Assembly (NCBI RefSeq): GCF_026340655.1
Contig: NZ_JAPEOZ010000001.1
Location: 1,736,001 to 1,800,000 of the forward strand
Source: Streptomyces sp. NBC_01275
GTDB taxonomy: Bacteria > Actinomycetota > Actinomycetes > Streptomycetales > Streptomycetaceae
DNA length: 64,000 nucleotides
Direction of reading: 5' to 3'
Shown here: positions 50,977-59,201 of the stretch, piece by piece
Numbering within the stretch: the stretch's first letter is position 1
How the letters are laid out: every line of letters begins with the position of its first letter
Program-made: the position numbers and the translations under genes
Notes under the pieces: model-generated
The model's input: only the letters and a program-made list of their open reading frames with translations
Told to the model about the DNA's origin: nothing
Database searches by the model: none

Positions 50977-51753
50977 ATGAGTCACCCCCTGTTCGACATC
51001 AGCGGCCGCACGGCCCTGGTCACCGGCTCCGGCCGGGGCATCGGGCTCGCCCTCGCCCGGGGTCTGGCGGAGGCCGGCTGCACGGTGGTCCTCAACGGCC
51101 GCGACGGCGAACGCCTCGAGCGGGCGGCCGCCGAACTGGCCGACGCCGGGCTGCCCGCCGCCGACGTCCACACCGCCGTGTTCGACGTCACCGACGGCCC
51201 GGCCGTCGCCGCCGGGATCGCGGACGTCGAGGAGCGGGTCGGCCCGCTGGACATCCTCGTCAACAACGCGGGCATGCAACTGCGCGCGCCGCTCCTGGAG
51301 TTCACCGACTCCGACTGGCACCGGATCCTGGACACCAACCTCACCAGCGCGTTCCTCGTCGGCCGGGAGGCCGCCCGGCGGATGACGGAACGCGGCCACG
51401 GCAAGATCATCAACATCTGCTCGTTGCAGAGCGAGGTGGTCCGCCCCGGCATCGCGCCGTACGCGGCCACCAAGGGCGCGCTGAAGATGCTCACCAAGGG
51501 CATGTGCGCGGACTGGGGCCCGCACGGCGTCCAGGTCAACGGCCTGGGCCCCGGCTACATCGAGACCGAGCTGACCCAGGCCCTCGTCGAGGACGAGGAG
51601 TTCAGCGCCTGGGTGCGCCGCCGCACCCCGGCCGGCCGCTGGGGCCGTACCGAGGACCTGGTGGGCGGGGTGCTGTTCCTGGCCTCCCCGGCGGCGGACT
51701 TCGTCAGCGGACAGGTGCTGTACGTCGACGGCGGCATGACGAGCGTGCTCTGA
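50977..51753 (+). CDS. idnO: SDR oxidoreductase, gluconate 5-dehydrogenase type
   Basis: 258 residues from the ATG at 50977 (AGGAG 10 nt upstream). A classical short-chain dehydrogenase: cofactor motif TGSGRGIG (about 17-24), NNAG (about 92), catalytic Ser in ICSLQSE (about 150) and YAATKGAL (Tyr and Lys, about 160). Family members reduce 5-ketogluconate to gluconate with NADPH. Placed between gntP and idnD it would complete conversion of L-idonate to gluconate. The substrate is inferred from the operon. Confidence 0.88.
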   Translation: MSHPLFDISGRTALVTGSGRGIGLALARGLAEAGCTVVLNGRDGERLERAAAELADAGLPAADVHTAVFDVTDGPAVAAGIADVEERVGPLDILVNNAGMQLRAPLLEFTDSDWHRILDTNLTSAFLVGREAARRMTERGHGKIINICSLQSEVVRPGIAPYAATKGALKMLTKGMCADWGPHGVQVNGLGPGYIETELTQALVEDEEFSAWVRRRTPAGRWGRTEDLVGGVLFLASPAADFVSGQVLYVDGGMTSVL

Positions 51754-51838
51754 ATCCGCACCAGCGACGGCCGGCCGGCCGTCGGACTGGAACACAGAAG
51801 TCGGAGTGGAAATCGGAGTGGAAAAGGGGACGGACGGG

Positions 51839-52858
51839 ATGCTGGGTTGCGTGATCCACGGACAGGACGATCTGCGCGTCGAGGAGCTGGCGTCGCCGAC
51901 GCCGGGCCCGGGGCAGGTGCTGGTCGCCGTGCGGTACGGCGGGGTCTGCGGCTCCGACCTGCACTACTGGCGGCACGGCGGGGTCGGCGACTTCCGGCTG
52001 CGGGAGCCGATGGTGCTGGGCCACGAGGTGGTGGGGACGGCCGTCACGGGCCCGCTCGCCGGCCAGGCGGTCGCCGTGCACCCCGCCACCCCGTGCGGGG
52101 TGTGCCCGGAGTGCGCGGACGGGCGGCGCAACGTCTGCCGGGACACCCGCTATCTGGGCAGCGCGGCACGCCTCCCGCATGTGCAGGGCGGGTTCGCGGC
52201 GGAGATCGTCGTGCCCGCCGAGCAGATACGCCTGCTGCCGGACGGCCTCGAGCAGCGCCGGGCCGCGCTCGCCGAGCCGCTGTCGGTGGCGCTGCACGCG
52301 GTGCGGCGGGCCGGACCGGTGGCCGGGAGGCATGTCCTGGTCACCGGCGCGGGGCCGATCGGCTGTCTGGTGGTCGCGGCGGCGAAGGCGGCCGGCGCGG
52401 CCCACGTGACCGTGACGGACCTGCTGCCCACGGCCCTGGCCTACGCCCGCGCCGCCGGCGCCGACACCGTCGTACGGGCCGACGATCCGGCGGATCCGGG
52501 ATGGCCTGGCGAGGTGGACGTGGCGGTGGAGGCGTCCGGGGTGGCCGCGGGGCTCGAGGCGTGTCTGCGGCGGGTGCGGCGCGGCGGGGTCGTGGTGCAG
52601 CTGGGCATGCTGCCGCCGGGGCAGAGCCCCTTCGCCGGGAACCTGGTGGTCAGCCGGGAGATCGAGCTGCGCGGGGCGTTCCGCTTCGACACGGAGTTCG
52701 ACGACGCGCTGGCCCTGCTGGCCCGGCCGTCGACAGGGGACGCCTTCGACGCGCTGGTCAGCGCGGTGGTGCCGGTGCGGGAAGCGGAGTCGGCGTTCGC
52801 GCTGGCCGCCGACCGCGGGAAGTCCTGCAAGGTACTGCTGGACTTCGGCGTGGGCTGA
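51839..52858 (+). CDS. idnD: L-idonate 5-dehydrogenase (zinc alcohol dehydrogenase family)
   Basis: 339 residues from the ATG at 51839; a GTG at 51824 or 51806 would add a short tail. MDR fold with catalytic zinc ligands in GGVCGSDLHYW (Cys, about 29) and GHEVVG (His, about 55), structural zinc Cys cluster CGVCPECADGRRNVC (about 85-99) and the Rossmann motif TGAGPIGCL (about 170). It oxidises L-idonate to 5-ketogluconate. It is last in gntK-gntP-idnO-idnD, indicating that the operon handles L-idonate as well as gluconate. Sorbitol-type substrates are an alternative. Confidence 0.87.
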   Translation: MLGCVIHGQDDLRVEELASPTPGPGQVLVAVRYGGVCGSDLHYWRHGGVGDFRLREPMVLGHEVVGTAVTGPLAGQAVAVHPATPCGVCPECADGRRNVCRDTRYLGSAARLPHVQGGFAAEIVVPAEQIRLLPDGLEQRRAALAEPLSVALHAVRRAGPVAGRHVLVTGAGPIGCLVVAAAKAAGAAHVTVTDLLPTALAYARAAGADTVVRADDPADPGWPGEVDVAVEASGVAAGLEACLRRVRRGGVVVQLGMLPPGQSPFAGNLVVSREIELRGAFRFDTEFDDALALLARPSTGDAFDALVSAVVPVREAESAFALAADRGKSCKVLLDFGVG

Positions 52859-52941
52859 GCGCGGGCTGAGCCCGGGCAGCGGTCCTGCCGTCGGTCTCGT
52901 CGCCGCCGCACGCTTGCGGAGGCTTGCGGCGCCCCGGGCGG

Positions 52942-53565
52942 TCAGCGGCGCCAGAGTGGGTGTTCTCGATCCGCCCACTCGGGGCTCACCGACCCGGTGC
53001 GCATGCCGCGTCGGGCCTCCGGGTCGCCCAGGGCCATGCCGATGTGGCCGGCGACGACGACGCCGACGGTCAGGGCCAGCCAGTCGTGGACGAAGGTCGC
53101 GCTGGTGCGCCACATGATCGGGGTGAGGTGGGTGAACCACATGAGCAGGCCCGTGCCGAGCATCACCAGCGTCGCCCCGGCGATCCAGGCGGCGTAGACC
53201 TTCTGTCCGGCGTTGAACTTGCCCGCCGGGCGCGACGCGCGCCGCTTGTCCCGGCGCAGGGCGGCGCGCAGCCAGCGGCGGTCGTGCGGGCCGAAGCGGT
53301 TGAGGTGTCCGAGGTCGGCGCGGAACGCGCGGGAGGCGAGGCCCGCCAGGACGGGCGCGGGCAGGGCGAGGCCGGCCCACTCGTGGACGCGGACGACGAG
53401 TTCGCGGCGGCCGACGAGTTCGGCGAACTCGGGGATGTACAGACAGGCGGCCGTCGCCACGCAGAGGCCCATCAGCAGGGCGGTGAGGCGGTGCACCCAG
53501 CGTTCGGCCCGGCTGAAGCGGTGGATCCGGGTGGGCGCGGGCGGCGCGTCAGCTCGTAGGGGCAT
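52942..53565 (-). CDS. Cytochrome b-type membrane protein, partner of the molybdo-protein
   Basis: 207 residues with four predicted membrane helices and haem-ligand His candidates in RAERWVHRLTAL (about 20-31), VRVHEWAGLALP (about 60), and VHDWLALTVGVVVAGHIGMAL (about 160-180). It is a cytochrome b561/formate-dehydrogenase-gamma-like protein that would pass quinol electrons to the partner encoded just upstream (its start overlaps that gene by 17 nt). It thus plays the part of MsrQ, though the sequence is of a different type. Confidence 0.83.
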   Translation of the reverse strand: MPLRADAPPAPTRIHRFSRAERWVHRLTALLMGLCVATAACLYIPEFAELVGRRELVVRVHEWAGLALPAPVLAGLASRAFRADLGHLNRFGPHDRRWLRAALRRDKRRASRPAGKFNAGQKVYAAWIAGATLVMLGTGLLMWFTHLTPIMWRTSATFVHDWLALTVGVVVAGHIGMALGDPEARRGMRTGSVSPEWADREHPLWRR

Positions 53566-54310
53566 CGTCGCGTCCGTTCGAACGGCCGACCCAGGCGTCG
53601 ACGTCGTAGCCCCGGTCCTCCCAGTAGCCGGGCTTCACCTTCTCGGTGACGGTGATGCCGGAGAGCCACTTGGCGGACTTGTAGAAGTACATGGGGGCCA
53701 CATAGAGGCGGACCGGGCCGCCGTGGTCGTGGCCGAGGTCCTTGTCCTGCATGCGCAGGGCGACCAGGACGTCGGCGCGGCGGGCCTGGGCGAGGGTGAG
53801 GCTCTCGGTGTAGGCGCCGTCGAAGCAGGTGAAGCGGATCGCGCCGGCCTCGGCGCGCACGCCGGCGGCGTCGAGGAGGGCGGACAGCCGGACCCCTTCG
53901 AAGGGGGTGCCGGGGACCCGCCAGCCGGTGACGCACTGGACGTCCTTGACCATCCGGGTCTGCGGCAGGGCCTTGAGGTCGGCGAGCGTGTAGGAGCCGG
54001 GGCGGTCGACGAGGCCGTCGACCGTGAGGCGGTAGTTCGTGGCGTTCTTGTGCGGGACGGAGGCCGTGACCGAGTAGTAGCGGAAGCCGCCGCCGTTGGG
54101 GAGCAGACCGGTGAGGCCGGTGGGGTCCTTGTCGGCGGCCGCGCCGAGGAACGCCTCCAGGCCGCGTTGCAGCGGGGGCGCTGCGACGACTCCGAGGGCG
54201 CCCAGGCCGAGGGTGCCGAGGAGGACGCGGCGGCCTATGGGGGTGCCGCGTTCGTCGGGGGTCCCGCGTTCGTCAGGGGCGCCGCGTTCCTCGGTTGGTT
54301 CGGGGTTCAC
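53549..54310 (-). CDS. Molybdopterin-dependent oxidoreductase (MsrP/sulfite-oxidase family)
   Basis: 253 residues. An N-terminal Arg-Arg motif before a hydrophobic segment (GRRVLLGTLGLGALG, about 26-40) suggests Tat export and membrane anchoring. The sulfite-oxidase Moco fold follows, with the molybdenum-ligand Cys in VQCVTGW (about 122). Further motifs: FTCFDGAY (about 160) and KWLSGI (about 214). Encoded with a cytochrome b it should be an extracytoplasmic reductase; MsrP-type repair of methionine sulfoxide is one possibility, though the substrate is uncertain. The N-terminus carries an ERG(A/T)PD repeat. Confidence 0.85.
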   Translation of the reverse strand: MNPEPTEERGAPDERGTPDERGTPIGRRVLLGTLGLGALGVVAAPPLQRGLEAFLGAAADKDPTGLTGLLPNGGGFRYYSVTASVPHKNATNYRLTVDGLVDRPGSYTLADLKALPQTRMVKDVQCVTGWRVPGTPFEGVRLSALLDAAGVRAEAGAIRFTCFDGAYTESLTLAQARRADVLVALRMQDKDLGHDHGGPVRLYVAPMYFYKSAKWLSGITVTEKVKPGYWEDRGYDVDAWVGRSNGRDDAPTS

Positions 54311-54383
54311 CTCTCCATTCGAACACTCGGGGGCGGGCCGGGGCCAGGTTTCCGGGTCGCGGCCGGGCTCGCGCCGTGACTTC

Positions 54384-55331
54384 TTACCCGGCTCTCAGAC
54401 CGAGGGCGCCTGCTCGGGCCGCGCGGAAGGCCGTGTACGGGTCGCGGTCGGGGTAGGACCAGGGCTCGGCGGTGGCATGGTCCCCGATGTGCTGGAACAG
54501 GGCGGCGGCCTCGGCGGCCCGGCCCGCGCAGACCAGGGCGTGGGCGAGGAAGTTCAGGTCGACCATGCGGCGGGGGTGGCCGTCGTGCTCCCATTCCAGC
54601 CACCAGTCGAAGGCGGCCTTCATCACGTCCCGGGCCCGGCTGTCGCTCCAGTGCCCGGAGGCGGCCGGGTCGGCGGGGGCGAAGCCGTGGGCGGCCAGGA
54701 CGCGGTAGCGCTCGGCGTGCGCGACGACCGGGAGGATGGCGAGCGGCGAGTCGGCCGGGGCCTGCTCGGCGGCCCAGACAGCGAAGTCGTAGACCTCGTG
54801 CAGCGGGTCCGGGCCGTCGGCGGCCCGGCGCTCGGCGAGCCGGGCGACCATCAGGTGGTGGGCGTGGTGGTGGTCGCGGTGACGGGCCCGGACCTCCTCG
54901 AAGATCCGTACGGCGTCGGCGCCGCCGTCGTTCTCCAGCAGGAGCAGGCCAAGCCAGGGGGTGGGGTCGGCGGGCGCGAGCGCGGCCGCGTCCTGACAGG
55001 CGGCGCGGGCGAGGGCCGTGTCCTCCGTGCCGCGCAGGGCCCGTCCGACCTGGGCGAGGGCGAGCAGGACGCGGGCGTCGGCGCAGCCGGGCTCGGCGTG
55101 CAGCCACTCATGGGCCCAGGCCGCGGCGTACGGTTCGCGGGCGAGGACGACGACCCGGTGGGCGCGGCGGTCCCAGTCGTCGCGGGTGCGGGCGAGCAGG
55201 GCGCGGGCGGACTGCCAGCGGCCCTGGGCCAACGCGGCTCGCACGGCGTCGAGTTCGGCGTCGTCGAGGGCCGGGTCGGGGGTCCGGGCCGTGGGCCCGC
55301 GTCCGCGGCGGGAGAGCGGGGGTAAGGGCAC
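54384..55331 (-). CDS. TPR-like protein of unknown function with a TTA codon at position 3
   Basis: 315 residues from the GTG at 55331, supported by GAGGAA 8 nt upstream. All-helical, with tandem Ala/Leu-rich helix pairs (LDAVRAALAQGRWQSARALLA, ARVLLALAQVGRALRG, ADAVRIFEEVRAR, AGRAAEAAALFQHIG), so it looks like a degenerate tetratricopeptide scaffold. No catalytic motif. No signal peptide. Codon 3 is TTA, the rarest Streptomyces codon, read only by the bldA tRNA; a TTA this close to the start is typical of developmentally or metabolically timed genes. Otherwise unrecognised. Confidence 0.72.
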   Translation of the reverse strand: MPLPPLSRRGRGPTARTPDPALDDAELDAVRAALAQGRWQSARALLARTRDDWDRRAHRVVVLAREPYAAAWAHEWLHAEPGCADARVLLALAQVGRALRGTEDTALARAACQDAAALAPADPTPWLGLLLLENDGGADAVRIFEEVRARHRDHHHAHHLMVARLAERRAADGPDPLHEVYDFAVWAAEQAPADSPLAILPVVAHAERYRVLAAHGFAPADPAASGHWSDSRARDVMKAAFDWWLEWEHDGHPRRMVDLNFLAHALVCAGRAAEAAALFQHIGDHATAEPWSYPDRDPYTAFRAARAGALGLRAG

Positions 55332-55450
55332 CGCGGGACTTCCTCAAGCTCCTGGCAGGCGACTCTGATGATCGGCCCGCAATCGGCCGGTCACGCACAG
55401 CAAATCCTCACCCAACGCTCGCGTCAAGGGTCACGGAGACATGACAGGTG

Positions 55451-55479
55451 TCAACTTCCCGGAGACGTACGGAAGTTGA
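55451..55479. promoter_or_regulatory. Inverted repeat in the 475-bp gap before the DMT transporter
   Basis: TCAACTTCC (55451-55459) and GGAAGTTGA (55471-55479) form a perfect 9-bp dyad with an 11-nt spacer. The gap 55332-55807 has no gene that I can support. Confidence 0.45.
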
Positions 55480-55699
55480 AGGCGATCGGAAGACGACCGG
55501 AAGCCGTCTCGCCCCTGGTCGGACGCCCGGTGGCGGAGGGGCCCACGGCGCCGATGTGGCGTACGCCATGGCGTCGACCGCCCGGAGCGCTCACCATGGC
55601 CTTACGGTCGCCACGCTGCCCGGCCCTGTCCGCCGGGCGCCGCGACCGCGTCAGCCGCCCGGTTCCGGGTCCCCCCGGAAAGCACCGTGCCGGGCCCGT

Positions 55700-55717
55700 C
55701 CGGAACAGATGTTCCGG
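55700..55717. promoter_or_regulatory. Palindrome upstream of the DMT transporter
   Basis: CCGGAACA-GA-TGTTCCGG is a perfect 8-2-8 dyad 90 nt before the gene, just upstream of a TACAGT element (55750-55755) that could be a -10 box. A candidate operator. Confidence 0.5.
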
Positions 55718-55807
55718 GACTCCCAGGCGCTCCGAGGGCCCTGGGACGCTACAGTCGGCCACTACGCATCCCGTCCGTGGTCCGACCGGATGATCGAGGT
55801 ACGCAGC

Positions 55808-56701
55808 GTGTCGGTTCTGGTTCTGGTTCTCGCCGTGAGCGCCGCCTGCTGCCTGGGCTTCGGGTTCGTGCTCCAGCAGAACGCCGCCCAGAAGGCGCCG
55901 CTCGGCGACTTCCTGTCCCCGCGCCTGCTGCTCGACCTGGTGCGGGTGCCGCGCTGGCTCGGCGGCATCGGGCTGATGGTGGCCGGCATGGTGCTGGGCG
56001 CGGTCGCGCTCGGCCAGGGCGAGGTCTCCCTCGTCGAGCCGCTCCTCGCCACGAACCTGCTCTTCGCCCTCGCCCTCTCCCGCCGCCAGACCAGGCAGCC
56101 GCTGGGCCGCCAGGGCTGGGCGGGGCTCGCGCTGCTCGCGGGCGGGGTGACGGCGTTCATCGTGGCGGGCGAGCCGCGCGGCGGCACCGCGGTCACCGAT
56201 CCGCTGCGCCACTGGCTGATCATCGGCGTGATGACCGGAGTCGCCCTGCTGCTCACGACGTACGCCAAGCGCTCGCGGCTGAGCTCGGGCCCGGTGCTGC
56301 TGGCTCTGGCGGCCGGTCTGCTGTACGGCGTCCAGGACGCCCTCACCCGGGTCAGCGGGCAGCGTTTCTCCGCGGGCGGCCTCGCCGAGCTGCTGACCGG
56401 CTGGCAGCCGTACGCCGTGCTCGCCCTCGGGGTGACCGGGCTGGTGCTGGTGCAGAGCGCCTTCGAGACGGCCCCGCTGCGCATGTCGCTGCCCGCGCTG
56501 ACCGCCGCCCAGCCGCTCGCCGGGATCGTCTGCGGGGTCGGCTTCCTCGGCGACCGGCTGCGCACCGACACCGGCGCGCTGGCCTGGGAGGCGGCGGGCC
56601 TGGCGGCGGTCGTCGCGGGCATCGTCCTGCTCGGCCTGCACCCGGCGATGCCGCGGGGCGCGGCCCCCCGGGAGCGGGTTCCGAACCTCCAGCCGCAGTG
56701 A
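55808..56701 (+). CDS. DMT-superfamily transporter
   Basis: 297 residues from the GTG at 55808 (GAGG 8 nt upstream; an ATG at 55790 is an alternative). About nine hydrophobic helices in an EamA-like two-half arrangement, with loops of charged residues (SRRQTRQPLGRQG, about 80). The conserved start AVSAACCLGFGFVLQQNAAQ is typical of an actinobacterial DMT subgroup. Substrate unknown; exporters of metabolites or drugs are usual in the superfamily. Confidence 0.85.
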   Translation: MSVLVLVLAVSAACCLGFGFVLQQNAAQKAPLGDFLSPRLLLDLVRVPRWLGGIGLMVAGMVLGAVALGQGEVSLVEPLLATNLLFALALSRRQTRQPLGRQGWAGLALLAGGVTAFIVAGEPRGGTAVTDPLRHWLIIGVMTGVALLLTTYAKRSRLSSGPVLLALAAGLLYGVQDALTRVSGQRFSAGGLAELLTGWQPYAVLALGVTGLVLVQSAFETAPLRMSLPALTAAQPLAGIVCGVGFLGDRLRTDTGALAWEAAGLAAVVAGIVLLGLHPAMPRGAAPRERVPNLQPQ

Positions 56702-56753
56702 GCCGTGGCCTGCCGGCCGCCGCGGCCGTGGGCGCGCCTGCTTGGATGGGCGG

Positions 56754-57281
56754 ATGAGCGCTGCTGACGAGATCCTCGACATCGTCGACGAGAACGACCA
56801 GGTCGTCGGCCGACTCCCGCGCGGGCAGGTGTACGCCGAGGGTGTGCGCCACCGTTGCGTCTTCATCCGGGCCAGGGACGCCGAGGGCCGGCTCTTCGTC
56901 CACCGCCGCACCCCGACCAAGCTGGTCTTCCCCTCCCTGTACGACATGTTCGTCGGCGGGGTGGTCGGCGCGGGCGAGACCTACGACGACGCCGCGCTGC
57001 GCGAGGCCGAGGAGGAGCTCGGGGTGCACGGACTGCCCCGCCCGGAGTTCGTCCTCAAGTTCCTCTACGACGACGGGGCCGGCCGGAGCTGGTGGTCGGC
57101 CGTGTACGAGGTCCGCTGCGAGCTGCCGGTGAACCCCCAGGTCGAGGAGGTGGCCTGGCACGACTTCCTGTCCGAGGAGGAGGTCGAGCGGCGGCTGTCC
57201 GACTGGGAGTGGGTGCCGGACGGCCTGGCGGCGTACCAGCGACTCAAGGCGCACGGAGCCCGCGGAGAGGGGCCCGGGTAG
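56754..57281 (+). CDS. NUDIX hydrolase
   Basis: 175 residues from the ATG at 56754 (an ATG 12 nt earlier is possible). The Nudix box GAGETYDDAALREAEEELGV (about 72-91) is complete. The N-terminus DEILDIVDENDQVVGRLPR resembles isopentenyl-diphosphate-isomerase-like Nudix proteins, so the substrate might be a diphosphate other than a nucleotide. No Shine-Dalgarno is visible, so it may be leaderless. It begins 52 nt after the DMT gene. Confidence 0.88.
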   Translation: MSAADEILDIVDENDQVVGRLPRGQVYAEGVRHRCVFIRARDAEGRLFVHRRTPTKLVFPSLYDMFVGGVVGAGETYDDAALREAEEELGVHGLPRPEFVLKFLYDDGAGRSWWSAVYEVRCELPVNPQVEEVAWHDFLSEEEVERRLSDWEWVPDGLAAYQRLKAHGARGEGPG

Positions 57282-57290
57282 GGTCCTCGC

Positions 57291-57692
57291 GTGATCGACT
57301 TCGTACAGAACGTCCGGTTGTGGTTCGCGCCCGAGCAGGTCCGGCGCGGCGGCAACACGCCCGACTACCGGTTCTCGCTGGCGAACGAGCGCACGTTCCT
57401 GGCCTGGCTGCGGACCGCGCTCGCGCTGATCGGCGGGGGCTTCGCGGTGGACCAGTTCCTGCCTGACCTGCGCTGGGGCTGGCGGGTGGGGCTGGCGCTC
57501 GCGCTGCTCGCGGCGGGCGTGCTGTGCTCCCTGCGCGCGGTGAACCACTGGGTGCGCTGCGAGCGGGCGATGCGCCGGGGCGAGGACCTGCCGGCCTCGC
57601 GCTTCCCGGCGCTGCTGAGCGTGGTGGTCGCGGTGGTGGCCGTGGCGATGGTGGTGGTCGTGCTCGCCGGGTGGGACGGGCGAGCCCGATGA
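57291..57692 (+). CDS. DUF202 membrane protein (YidH type)
   Basis: 133 residues with three membrane helices. The DUF202 core RFSLANERTFLAWLRTALALIGGG (about 27-50, split here at the first 20 residues shown) is diagnostic. A GTG start follows the NUDIX stop by 9 nt. Its stop overlaps the next DUF202 gene (ATGA), so the pair is co-translated and may form a heteromer. Function unknown. Confidence 0.9.
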   Translation: MIDFVQNVRLWFAPEQVRRGGNTPDYRFSLANERTFLAWLRTALALIGGGFAVDQFLPDLRWGWRVGLALALLAAGVLCSLRAVNHWVRCERAMRRGEDLPASRFPALLSVVVAVVAVAMVVVVLAGWDGRAR

Positions 57693-58039
57693 GCCGGGCG
57701 GAAGCCCCAGGAGACACGGGTGACGGCGGCGGGGCGGAGCGCGACCCCGGGTTGCAGCCGGAGCGGACCCGGCTCGCCTGGCGGCGTACGACGCTGTCGA
57801 GCACCGTCGCCACGGTGCTCGGCATGAAGACCGCCCTCAACGGAGGCGGGACGACCGCCGGGATCGTCGCCTGCGCCCTGTGCTGCGGGCTGTGGCTGGG
57901 CTTCCTGGCCCTCGCCCACCACCGCATCCGCACGCTCGCCGCCGTCTCCGACCCGGCCGCGCTCACCCCCCGCTACGCCACCGCGACAGCCCTGTGCACG
58001 GTGGCGCTGGCGGTGTGCGCGGCGGCGCTGGTCGTCTGA
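57689..58039 (+). CDS. Second DUF202 membrane protein
   Basis: 116 residues from the ATG at 57689, overlapping the preceding stop by 4 nt. DUF202 core QPERTRLAWRRTTLSSTV (about 23-40), three membrane helices, and a Gly/Asp-rich N-terminal tail. It forms a conserved tandem with the first DUF202 gene. Confidence 0.9.
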   Translation: MSRAEAPGDTGDGGGAERDPGLQPERTRLAWRRTTLSSTVATVLGMKTALNGGGTTAGIVACALCCGLWLGFLALAHHRIRTLAAVSDPAALTPRYATATALCTVALAVCAAALVV

Positions 58040-58079
58040 CCCACCTCGCAGGAGCCGCCCAGCCTGTTCTCGTCCAGGA

Positions 58080-59060
58080 CTACGGGGTCTCGTCGGTGCC
58101 GTCGGCCTCGTCGGCCTCGTCGGTCTCGGCGTCCCAGTCGACCGTCACCACGATCTTGCCCCGGGTGCGGCCCTCCTGGTTCAGCCGGTGCGCGTCCGCC
58201 GCGCGTTCCAGCGGGAACGTCTCGGAGACGTGCACGGAGACCACGCCCTGTTCGGCCAGCTCCGCCAGCCGGGTGAGGTCCTCGGCGTCGGGCCGGACCC
58301 AGAAGTACCGGCCGCCGTATCCGACGACGTCCCCGTCGGCGATCGACGCCAGGCGGCCCTCGGGGGCCAGCAGATGGGCGGAGACCTTCAGCGTCTCGCC
58401 GCCGATCGTGTCGAAGGCCGCGTCCACGCCTTCGGGGGCCAGCCCGCGCACCCGTTCGGCCAGGCCGTCGCCGTAGGTCACGGGCTCGCCGCCCAGCGAG
58501 CGCACGAAGTCGTGGTTGGCCTCGCTCGCCGTACCGATCACCCGGGCTCCCAGATGGCGGGCGATCTGCACGGCGATCGAGCCGACGCCGCCCGCGGCCG
58601 CGTGGACCAGGACGGTCTCGCCGCGCTTGACCTGAAGCGCCTTCATCAGCACCTGGTAGGCGGTGAGGCCGACCAGGGGCAGGCCGGCGGCCTCCTCCCA
58701 GGTGAGGTTGCGCGGCTTGCGGGCGAGGGTGCGCACCGGGGCCCCGACGTACTCGGCGAAGGTGCCGCGGGAGAGGAAGTCCTCGCGGACGTAGCCCATG
58801 ACCTCGTCGCCGATCGCGTACTCCGTGACGGAGAACCCGAGCTGCACGACGACGCCGGAGACGTCCCAGCCGGGGACCACCGGGAAGACGGCGTCGAAGA
58901 TCGGGTCCAGGTAGCCCTCACGGGCCTTCCAGTCGACGGGGTTGACGGCCGCCGCCCGGACCTTCACCAGCACCGAGTCGGGGCCGACCTTGGGGTCGCG
59001 CACCTCTCCGTACTCGAGGACGTCCGGGCCGCCGTAGCGGCTGTAGCTGATGCCCTTCAT
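58080..59060 (-). CDS. NADPH:quinone-oxidoreductase-like (MDR, zinc-free)
   Basis: 326 residues from the ATG at 59060 (GGAGG 9 nt upstream). MDR fold with VNPVDWKAREG (about 40), the NADPH-binding VHAAAGGVGSIAVQIARHLGA (about 145-165, quoted in part as AAAGGVGSIAVQ) and C-terminal RTRGKIVVTV. No zinc-ligand cysteines, so a quinone/enone reductase. The last 12 residues are acidic Glu/Asp/Ala repeats. Stands alone, convergent with the DUF202 pair. Confidence 0.9.
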   Translation of the reverse strand: MKGISYSRYGGPDVLEYGEVRDPKVGPDSVLVKVRAAAVNPVDWKAREGYLDPIFDAVFPVVPGWDVSGVVVQLGFSVTEYAIGDEVMGYVREDFLSRGTFAEYVGAPVRTLARKPRNLTWEEAAGLPLVGLTAYQVLMKALQVKRGETVLVHAAAGGVGSIAVQIARHLGARVIGTASEANHDFVRSLGGEPVTYGDGLAERVRGLAPEGVDAAFDTIGGETLKVSAHLLAPEGRLASIADGDVVGYGGRYFWVRPDAEDLTRLAELAEQGVVSVHVSETFPLERAADAHRLNQEGRTRGKIVVTVDWDAETDEADEADGTDETP

Positions 59061-59201
59061 GTCACCGACCCTCCGGGGTACTCGCACGCCACGCAAGCCG
59101 GATGCCCCGATATGCGCCGTTCGCGTGGCAGCCTGTCCGTCGGCATCCACGCGATCCCTGTGCCCCCATACGTCACCCCCGTACCCCCGAAGGCGAACAC
59201 C

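Noticed and set aside
59100..59201. Zur box before the His-rich gene
   Set aside because: No AT-rich dyad of the Streptomyces Zur type is present in the 140 bp upstream.
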